Origin: Phytoactinopolyspora endophytica
Lineage (GTDB): Bacteria; Actinomycetota; Actinomycetes; Jiangellales; Jiangellaceae
Assembly: GCF_004138495.1 (NCBI RefSeq)
Contig: NZ_ML142871.1
Location: 77,819-89,357, forward strand
Direction of reading: 5' to 3'
DNA length: 11,539 nucleotides
Part shown: piece by piece, positions 6,553-11,539 of the stretch
Numbering within the stretch: the first letter of the stretch is position 1
Layout of the letters: each line of letters opens with the position of its first letter
Notes under the pieces: model-generated
What the model saw: only the letters and a program-made list of their open reading frames with translations
Told to the model about the DNA's origin: nothing
Databases searched by the model: none
Program-made: the position numbers and the translations under genes

Positions 6553-8064
6553 CTAGCGGGCGGTCAACTCCGCGACCAGGTCGGCGGCGGTGTCGCACCG
6601 GTCCAGCAACGATCCCACGTGGGATCTGGTGCCGCGCACGGGATCGAGTGTCGGTACCCTCTGCAGCGCGTCACGTCCTGGCAGGTCGAAGATGACGGAG
6701 TCCCAGGACGCCGCCGCGATCGTGTCCGCATATTTGTCTAAGCAACGACCGCGGAAGTACGCCCGGGTGTCTTCCGGCGGAAGATCGACCGCGTGCCGGA
6801 TTTGAGAGTCGGTGGTGAGGCGCTGCATGCGCGATCTGTCCACCAGACGGTAATAGAGTCCGCGCTCGTGCCGGACGTCTGAGTACTGAAGGTCGACCAG
6901 ATGCAGCTTCGGGCTCGACCATTCCAGGCCGTCGCGTTCCCGGTAGGACTCGAGGAGCGCGAGCTTGGCAACCCAGTCCAGCTGATCGGACAGGGCCATC
7001 GGATCGTTGCCGAGCATGGTGACGATCGTCTCCCACCGATCGAGGACGTCCGCCGTGATCGGGTCCACATCGGTGCCGTACCGGTCCTCGACGAACTTGC
7101 GTGCCTGCTCGGCATACTCCGCCTGGAGCTGGACTGCTGTCAGCCGCCGGCCGTCGGTCAGCTCGACCTGGTACTTCAGGCTCGGGTCGTGCGAGACGTC
7201 GTGCATCGCGCCCACTGGCCGCTCGATCGAGAGGTCCCAGCCCAGGAAGCCTTCCTCGATCATCGCCAGGACCAGCGACGTGCTGCCCAGCTTCACATAG
7301 GTGGAGATCTCGGAGAGGTTGGCGTCGCCGACGATCACGTGCAGACGCCGGTGCTTCTCCGGGTCCGCGTGCGGCTCGTCCCGGGTGTTGATGATCGGGC
7401 GCTTCAGCGTGGTCTCCAGGCCGACTTCGACCTCGAAGTAGTCCGCACGCTGGGAGAGCTGGAAGCCGTCCCTGCCGCCGTCCTGTCCGATTCCCACCCG
7501 GCCCGCTCCGCACACCACGGGGCGGGAGACGAAGAACGGAACGAGGTAGCGCACGATGTCCGCGAACGGCGTCGCGCGGCTCATCAGATAGTTCTCGTGA
7601 CAACCGTAGGAGGCGCCCTTATTGTCGACGTTGTTCTTGTAGAGCTGGATGGGCGCGGTCCCCGGCACGCCGGAAGCGAACCGGGCGGCCTCGGCCATCA
7701 CCTGCTCGCCCGCCTTGTCCCAGATCACCGCGTCCAGAGGATTGGTCACTTCGGGCGAGGAGTACTCCGGATGCGCGTGGTCGACGTACAGCCGCGCACC
7801 GTTCGTCAGGATGACATTGGCGAGGCCGATCTCCTCGTCGGTGAGCTGACTGGGATCGGCTCCGGTACGGGACAGTTCGAAGCCCCGGGCGTCCCGCAGC
7901 GGGTTCTCCTCCTCGAAGTCCCAGCGCGCCCGCCGGGCCCGAGCTCGCTGGCCCGCATAGGCGTTCACCACCTGCGACGAGGTCAGCATGGAGTTGGCGG
8001 AAGGGTTACTGGGAACAGAGATGCCGTACTCCGTCTCGATCCCCATGATGCGACGTGCGCTCAT
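6553..8064 (-). CDS. dop: Dop, depupylase / deamidase of Pup
   Basis: 503 residues, the usual Dop length. It hydrolyses the isopeptide bond between Pup and target lysines and, in species with Pup-Gln, deamidates Pup. Motifs are [13 protein letters not shown] (Glu10 in the nucleotide site), the Dop-specific loop at about residues 38-75 (rich in Arg, then [16 protein letters not shown]), and [18 protein letters not shown] with Asp95, the residue known as catalytic in the mycobacterial enzyme. Further along are [38 protein letters not shown] and [12 protein letters not shown]. Because Pup ends in Glu here, only depupylation should be required. The start is ATG at 8064 with no Shine-Dalgarno; a -10 hexamer lies six bases upstream, so the mRNA may be leaderless. 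The gene normally lies downstream of the ARC/Mpa ATPase gene, but here an oxidoreductase gene precedes it. Confidence 0.97.
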   Translation of the reverse strand: MSARRIMGIETEYGISVPSNPSANSMLTSSQVVNAYAGQRARARRARWDFEEENPLRDARGFELSRTGADPSQLTDEEIGLANVILTNGARLYVDHAHPEYSSPEVTNPLDAVIWDKAGEQVMAEAARFASGVPGTAPIQLYKNNVDNKGASYGCHENYLMSRATPFADIVRYLVPFFVSRPVVCGAGRVGIGQDGGRDGFQLSQRADYFEVEVGLETTLKRPIINTRDEPHADPEKHRRLHVIVGDANLSEISTYVKLGSTSLVLAMIEEGFLGWDLSIERPVGAMHDVSHDPSLKYQVELTDGRRLTAVQLQAEYAEQARKFVEDRYGTDVDPITADVLDRWETIVTMLGNDPMALSDQLDWVAKLALLESYRERDGLEWSSPKLHLVDLQYSDVRHERGLYYRLVDRSRMQRLTTDSQIRHAVDLPPEDTRAYFRGRCLDKYADTIAAASWDSVIFDLPGRDALQRVPTLDPVRGTRSHVGSLLDRCDTAADLVAELTAR

Positions 8065-8070
8065 GCAACG

Positions 8071-8076
8071 AGCCTA
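8071..8076 (-). promoter_or_regulatory. Candidate -10 for a leaderless dop transcript
   Basis: TAGGCT on the minus strand fits TANNNT and is separated from the dop ATG (8064) by six bases, so transcription would begin at or next to the start codon. No Shine-Dalgarno is present between them. No good -35 is seen; GTGACC lies about 20 bases upstream, which is too far to be convincing. Confidence 0.4.
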
Positions 8077-8169
8077 CGTGAGAGTTCCATAATCACGGTC
8101 ACCACAGATACCCACGCACGGCTCTCGAGACACACACGTGACCAGACGGGAGGTACTGGAATCTCCGGT

Positions 8170-9201
8170 TCAACGGCCCGGCGGCGCTGGCTCCGGGTAC
8201 TCGACGCCCAGCTGGTTCAACGCGTCGTCGAGCACTCGCATCGCGTCGACCGTGTCCGACAGCGGCATCTCCGGGCACTGCGTGCGCCCTTCCCGGACCG
8301 CCTGAGCCACGGCCCGCAGCATCGGCACGTAACCGCGACCCTCCGGCGTGTCCTCGAACACTTCCACACGCTCCACACCCCGCTCCGGCGCGTCGACGTG
8401 CACCATGCGCACGGGGTGGTGGAAACGCGGCGAGAACTCGATCCGGCCGAGCGTGCCGACGATGCTGGCGCCGCCCGCGATCGGAGCGGTCAGTGTGGCC
8501 TCCAGATGTGCCCGTTGCCCGCCTGGCCAGCTCAGCATCAGGCCGGCTTCCGCGTCGACTCCGAGCTCGGTGAGTGTACCCACGGCCCCGACCTGCGACG
8601 GCATACCGAGCAGCATCTGCGCGAATGATACCGGGTAGATCCCGACATCCAGCAGAGCGCCACCGCCCAGAGCGGGGTTCCACAGCCGGTGCACCGGGTC
8701 CACCGGTGCGGCGAATCCGAGCTCGGCCGTGACCGAGCGCACCTCTCCGAGGACGCCCTGCGCCACCATCCGGCGGGCCCGGATGATCAGCGGGTTGAAC
8801 CGGGTCCACATCGCTTCCATGCAGAACACGCCGCTCTCACGCGCGTGCGCCACCAGAGTCTCGGTCTCCTTCAAGGAATGGGTGAAGGCCTTCTCGCACA
8901 GCACGGCCTTACCGGCGTCCAGCGCCAACCGGACCGCGTAGGCGTGCTGCGGGTGCGGCGACGCGACGTAGACCACGTCGACGGCGTCGTCCTTCACCAG
9001 CGCTTCGACTGAGTCATAAGCGTTCTGCATGCCGAACTCGTCCGCGAAAGAGCGCGCTCGCTCCTTGTCCCGCGAGCTCACGGCGGCCAGCCTGGCATTC
9101 TCCAGCAGCGTGAGATCACCGGTGACGCTGTGTGCGATGTTGCCGGTCGCGACGACGCCCCATCCGATGACTCGCTCTTGCCCATCTCCCATGACGATCA
9201 C
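8170..9201 (-). CDS. Gfo/Idh/MocA family oxidoreductase (dihydrodiol/xylose dehydrogenase-like)
   Basis: 343 residues. NAD(P)-dependent sugar, polyol or cyclitol dehydrogenase of the Gfo/Idh/MocA family. The N-terminal Rossmann domain begins GWGVVATGNIA (about residues 13-23). LCEKAFT (102-107) carries the conserved Lys104, the proton-relay lysine. MEAMWTRFNP (128-137) and GGGALLDVGIYPV (179-191) are typical of the branch that includes dimeric dihydrodiol dehydrogenase and bacterial xylose dehydrogenases. The C-terminal domain is the usual alpha/beta sheet region. The substrate cannot be told from sequence. GTG at 9201 starts one base after the ROK gene stops; ATG at 9192, preceded by GGTGA at five bases, is an equally good start. 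It is co-transcribed with the ROK repressor and ends 105 bases before dop. Confidence 0.9.
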   Translation of the reverse strand: MIVMGDGQERVIGWGVVATGNIAHSVTGDLTLLENARLAAVSSRDKERARSFADEFGMQNAYDSVEALVKDDAVDVVYVASPHPQHAYAVRLALDAGKAVLCEKAFTHSLKETETLVAHARESGVFCMEAMWTRFNPLIIRARRMVAQGVLGEVRSVTAELGFAAPVDPVHRLWNPALGGGALLDVGIYPVSFAQMLLGMPSQVGAVGTLTELGVDAEAGLMLSWPGGQRAHLEATLTAPIAGGASIVGTLGRIEFSPRFHHPVRMVHVDAPERGVERVEVFEDTPEGRGYVPMLRAVAQAVREGRTQCPEMPLSDTVDAMRVLDDALNQLGVEYPEPAPPGR

Positions 9202-9202
9202 C

Positions 9203-10348
9203 CTAGCGGCTCAGCGAGAACAGCCGGTCCTCGACGTGGTCCAGCCCCAGACGGACCGCCCCGAGTGCGACCGACTCGTCGCCCAAGCTCGACATCCGCA
9301 GCTCCGGAAGGCGGAGGCAGAAGGGCCGCATGTGGTCGGCCAGCAGACGTACCAGCGTGTCTCCAGCGGCCGCGATACCGCCTCCGATCACCAGGCATCG
9401 TGGGTTGAGCGCCAGCACCAGCGCAGTCAGCCCGGGCGCCATGGAGGCCGCGAACGCGTCCATCTCGCGGCGAGCGTCGTCGTCCCCGGCCACCGCGCGA
9501 GACAGCATGCTTGCCGCGGAGTCACCGGCCGGCGTCCCTCCGGCCCCGGCGAAACTCAGGGTCTGCTCACTGGCTTTGGACCAGCCCAGCTCCGGCAGCC
9601 ATCCGATCTCTCCGGCCGCGCCGTCGGCGCCTCGGTACAGCGACCCGTCGATCAGGATGGCCGCGCTGTACCGCCGCCCGGTCAGCACCCAGACCACATT
9701 CCCGACGTCGGTCGCGGCGCCGCGCCAGTGCTCCGCCACCGCCGAGAGGTTGGTGTCGTTCTCCACCGTGATCGGTGTCGGTATCCGCTCTGAGAGCTGG
9801 TCGGCCAGTGAGAAGTCCGACCACTCCGGCAAGACGTGGCAGAGCGTGACGCGGTTCCCGTCCTCGACCAGCCCCGGAGTCCCGACGGTCGTCGCCCACA
9901 CCTGTCCGAGATCGACGCCGGACTGGGCCGCGCACTCCTTGGCAGCGGCCCCGATGGCGCTGAGCCGGTCCGAACGGCCGGCGGCCCGATTGACCGGCAC
10001 GTCGCATTTCGCCTGGGTGGTTCCGTGCAGGTCGGCGAGGACCGCCGATACCCGATGCCCGCCGACCTGGACGCCGAGCACGTACCCCGCTTCCGGGCAG
10101 AATCGGAACGTCCTGGCCGGGCGGCCCACGGGCCGGACGGCTTCGTCCCTTGCGACCTCGACCACCAGGTTCTTCGCGGTGAGCTGCTCAATGGCGGCTT
10201 CCGCGGTCTTCCTCGCAAGTCCGGTGGCGTCGACGATCTGGGTCAGCGTCATGGGTCCGGCGCGATAGAGCCTGCGCAGCGTGTTGGTCGCATTGATCTG
10301 CCGCATGTATGCGGGATCCGCGCCGCGCGTGGTGTGGTCGTCGTCCAC
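9203..10348 (-). CDS. ROK-family transcriptional repressor lacking the zinc motif
   Basis: 381 residues. The N-terminal winged helix-turn-helix (about 15-68) contains MTLTQIVDATGLARKTAEAA. The C-terminal ROK (sugar-kinase fold) domain covers about 86-370. VENDTNLSAVAE keeps the END motif (Asp198). The phosphate-loop equivalent is GVQVGGHR, with Gln94 in place of the usual Asp of kinases. The ROK zinc motif CxCGxxGC, expected after GAAGEIG (243-249), is absent; the region reads WLPELGWSKASEQTLSF, without cysteine or histidine. The closing VIGGGIAAAGD (320-330) and GDESVALGA (356-364) are present. It should therefore be a sugar-responsive repressor without kinase activity. The GTG start at 10348 has AAGGAGG (10353-10359) four bases away. 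It heads the unit with the downstream oxidoreductase and diverges from another, which suggests it controls both. Confidence 0.92.
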   Translation of the reverse strand: MDDDHTTRGADPAYMRQINATNTLRRLYRAGPMTLTQIVDATGLARKTAEAAIEQLTAKNLVVEVARDEAVRPVGRPARTFRFCPEAGYVLGVQVGGHRVSAVLADLHGTTQAKCDVPVNRAAGRSDRLSAIGAAAKECAAQSGVDLGQVWATTVGTPGLVEDGNRVTLCHVLPEWSDFSLADQLSERIPTPITVENDTNLSAVAEHWRGAATDVGNVVWVLTGRRYSAAILIDGSLYRGADGAAGEIGWLPELGWSKASEQTLSFAGAGGTPAGDSAASMLSRAVAGDDDARREMDAFAASMAPGLTALVLALNPRCLVIGGGIAAAGDTLVRLLADHMRPFCLRLPELRMSSLGDESVALGAVRLGLDHVEDRLFSLSR

Positions 10349-10352
10349 CGAG

Positions 10353-10359
10353 CCTCCTT
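10353..10359 (-). promoter_or_regulatory. Shine-Dalgarno of the ROK repressor gene
   Basis: AAGGAGG on the minus strand lies four bases before GTG 10348-10346. It fixes the ROK start and contrasts with the divergent oxidoreductase gene, which has no Shine-Dalgarno. Confidence 0.7.
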
Positions 10360-10393
10360 CTCGTCATGGCCCACAAGCGCAACCGCGCGTGCC

Positions 10394-10422
10394 CCTCGGA
10401 TGATGCCATGGGCGGCCCGAGG
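10394..10422. repeat. GC-rich inverted repeat in the divergent intergenic region
   Basis: CCTCGG (10394-10399) and CCGAGG (10417-10422) are perfect inverted arms around 17 bases that contain a further small GCC-ATG-GGC hairpin. It would fall in the untranslated leader of the ROK mRNA if that starts in the AT-rich island. Short GC-rich repeats of this kind are common by chance in high-GC DNA. Confidence 0.35.
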
Positions 10423-10432
10423 CGGTCAGGGC

Positions 10433-10472
10433 TTGACAAATATTTTAGATACTCTCAAAAATATCTCCACAA
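10433..10472 (+). promoter_or_regulatory. Promoter of the second oxidoreductase gene
   Basis: A perfect TTGACA (-35) stands at 10433-10438 in an abrupt AT-rich island. The best -10 at 18 bases is AAAAAT (10457-10462, four of six matches to TATAAT), which would start transcription close to the ATG at 10472. There is no Shine-Dalgarno, so the mRNA may be leaderless. On the minus strand TAAAAT (10447-10442, five of six) is a plausible -10 for the ROK gene, giving overlapping divergent promoters. The -35 is clear; both -10 assignments are tentative. Confidence 0.5.
10440..10464. promoter_or_regulatory. 25-bp imperfect palindrome, candidate ROK operator
   Basis: The arms ATATTTT (10440-10446) and AAAATAT (10458-10464) are perfect inverse complements. 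Within the centre, GA/TC (10448-49 with 10455-56) and A/T (10451 with 10453) also pair, so 10 of 12 positions match about C10452. It directly adjoins the -35 box and covers the presumed -10 elements of both divergent genes. Operators of ROK regulators such as NagC and Mlc are known to have AT-rich arms around a less conserved centre. The palindrome is seen; binding by the adjacent ROK protein is inferred. Confidence 0.6.
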
Positions 10473-11539
10473 TGAGCTACGCCACCAGAGCCGCGCAGCG
10501 GCCCATCACCATCGCGGTCGTCGGAGCGGGCAACCGGGGCCGTGCCTATGCCCGGTGGGCGACGTCCGGAGGCCGCGCCCGGGTGGTCGCCGTGGCCGAC
10601 CCGGACCCGGCGCGGCAGAAGTCGCTGGCCGACGAGATCGGAGTGCCGGATACCGGCGTGTTCGACGGCTGGGAACAACTCGCCGCGGCGCCTCGTCTCG
10701 CCGACGCCGCCGTCGTCGCCACCCAGGACACGATGCATGTCGAGCCGACGGTGGCACTCGCCCGCGCCGGCTACCACATCCTCCTGGAGAAACCGATGGC
10801 GACCAGCCCGGACGGCGCCCGGAGGATACTCGCCGCCGTCCAAGAATCGGGCGTGCGCCTCGCCGTCTGCCATGTCTTGCGGTATATGCCGTACACGCAG
10901 GCGCTTCGCCAGATCATCGACAGCGGCCAGATCGGCGAAGTGGTCACCGTCGAGCATCTGGAACCCGTGGGCTGGTGGCACCAGGCGCACTCGTACGTCC
11001 GCGGCAACTGGCGCCGCGAAGCCGACTCGTCGCCCATGCTGCTGGCCAAGTCCGTCCACGACATGGACTGGCTGAACTACATCATCGGACGCCGGCCGGC
11101 CCGTGTGTCGTCGTTCGGCAGCCTGCATCACTTCCGCCCCGAGCAGCGACCGACGGATGCCGCGGACAACTGTCTGGACTGCCCGGTCGAGCCCACCTGC
11201 CCCTACTCCGCACCCCGGCTGTACCTCTCCTGCCTCGGCGACCCCAAGCGGGAGAACTGGCCGCTGTCCACCGTCACCGACGCACGAACGCCGGAAGGCG
11301 TCATCGAGGCTCTGCGGTCCGGACCGTATGGGCGCTGCGTCTACAACTGTGACAACGACGTCGTCGACCACCAGGTGGTCTCTATCGAGTACGACGGCGG
11401 CGTGACGGCGTCGTTCACGATGACGGCGTTCACTCCGGAGATGTTCCGCCAGACCAGGATCTTCGGCACCCACGGCTATCTCGAGGGCGACGGGAAGAAG
11501 ATCGACGTCGTGGACTTCCGGACGCAGCACGGACACACG
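10472..11539 (+). CDS. Gfo/Idh/MocA family oxidoreductase with a conserved cysteine cluster (C-terminus beyond window)
   Basis: 356 residues visible with no stop before the right edge. The Rossmann domain starts ITIAVVGAGNRGRAYARW (about 12-29). LLEKPMA (104-110) carries the conserved Lys107 of the family, and KSVHDMDWLNYIIG (193-206) supplies the likely catalytic His/Asp. Six cysteines lie in two groups: CLDCPVEPTCPYSA (Cys234, 237, 243), Cys254, and GRCVYNCDNDVVDHQVV (Cys289, Cys293). These suggest a bound metal in a family branch that I recognise from Actinobacteria and Firmicutes but whose substrate is not known to me. The start is ATG at 10472; in-frame TTG at 10433 is part of the -35 box and has no ribosome-binding site. 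It diverges from the ROK repressor and is probably repressed by it. Sugar or polyol oxidation is inferred from family and context. Confidence 0.9.
   Translation, partial: MSYATRAAQRPITIAVVGAGNRGRAYARWATSGGRARVVAVADPDPARQKSLADEIGVPDTGVFDGWEQLAAAPRLADAAVVATQDTMHVEPTVALARAGYHILLEKPMATSPDGARRILAAVQESGVRLAVCHVLRYMPYTQALRQIIDSGQIGEVVTVEHLEPVGWWHQAHSYVRGNWRREADSSPMLLAKSVHDMDWLNYIIGRRPARVSSFGSLHHFRPEQRPTDAADNCLDCPVEPTCPYSAPRLYLSCLGDPKRENWPLSTVTDARTPEGVIEALRSGPYGRCVYNCDNDVVDHQVVSIEYDGGVTASFTMTAFTPEMFRQTRIFGTHGYLEGDGKKIDVVDFRTQHGHT

Noticed and set aside
6901..8628. 575-codon open frame on the plus strand across dop and the oxidoreductase
   Set aside because: It crosses two recognised minus-strand genes and the gap between them; composition is typical of a frame opposite high-GC coding DNA.
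10309..10471. Riboswitch or attenuator in the ROK leader
   Set aside because: Only a 6-bp GC-rich inverted repeat is seen, with no T-run and no conserved aptamer core that I recognise.
10445..11536. Long minus-strand and alternative plus-strand open frames over the right end
   Set aside because: The frame starting at 10472 gives an unmistakable Gfo/Idh/MocA protein with Rossmann and EKP motifs; the others are shadows.
1..11539. Novel defence system, CRISPR array, insertion sequence or prophage
   Set aside because: No spaced repeats, transposase, integrase, terminal inverted repeats or tRNA attachment site are visible; all sizeable genes belong to known proteasome, isomerase, DUF3866 or sugar-oxidation families.

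Overview
The window is high-GC DNA from an actinobacterium. It is dominated by the Pup-proteasome locus, a system found almost only in Actinobacteria (and some Nitrospirae). The full set of Dop, Pup, PrcB, PrcA and PafA, followed by two FKBP genes, a DUF3866 gene and PafB, is the gene order expected for a non-mycobacterial actinomycete. I cannot assign a genus from the sequence alone.

Layout. All proteasome genes run on the minus strand, so they are transcribed from right to left: dop (8064-6553), pup (6422-6201), prcB (6200-5352), prcA (5292-4522), pafA (4512-3151), a lipoprotein with two FKBP-like domains (3024-1954) and a single-domain cytosolic FKBP prolyl isomerase (1941-1573). A DUF3866 gene (340-1506) lies on the plus strand between the FKBP genes and pafB, which starts at 237 on the minus strand and runs off the left edge. 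It converges on the FKBP end and diverges from pafB. The right third (8170-11539) is a sugar/polyol-type module: a ROK-family repressor (10348-9203) and a Gfo/Idh/MocA oxidoreductase (9201-8170) on the minus strand, and a second, cysteine-rich Gfo/Idh/MocA oxidoreductase (10472 to beyond the right edge) diverging from the repressor.

How the genes work together. PafA ligates Pup to lysines of target proteins, and Dop removes (and where needed deamidates) Pup. PrcA and PrcB form the 20S core that degrades pupylated proteins. PafB, with PafC presumably off the left edge, is a WYL-type DNA-damage transcription factor. Here pup itself encodes a C-terminal Gly-Gly-Glu, so Dop is needed only as depupylase. 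The proteasomal ATPase (ARC/Mpa), usually found a short way upstream of dop, is not in the window; the sugar module lies there instead.

Regulation visible in the sequence. The ROK/oxidoreductase divergent region holds an AT-rich island with a consensus TTGACA box and a 25-bp imperfect palindrome (10440-10464), the best operator candidate in the window. Two genes (DUF3866 and dop) have a TANNNT -10 hexamer ending 6 bases before the start codon and little or no Shine-Dalgarno sequence, the arrangement of leaderless transcripts. I see no RNA genes, CRISPR array, insertion sequence or origin. No stretch longer than about 130 bases lacks a gene. The genes are recognisable; the less ordinary points are the acidic insertion inside an FKBP domain, the Asn/Asp/Gly/Ser repeat insert in DUF3866, the ROK protein without its zinc motif, and the operator palindrome.
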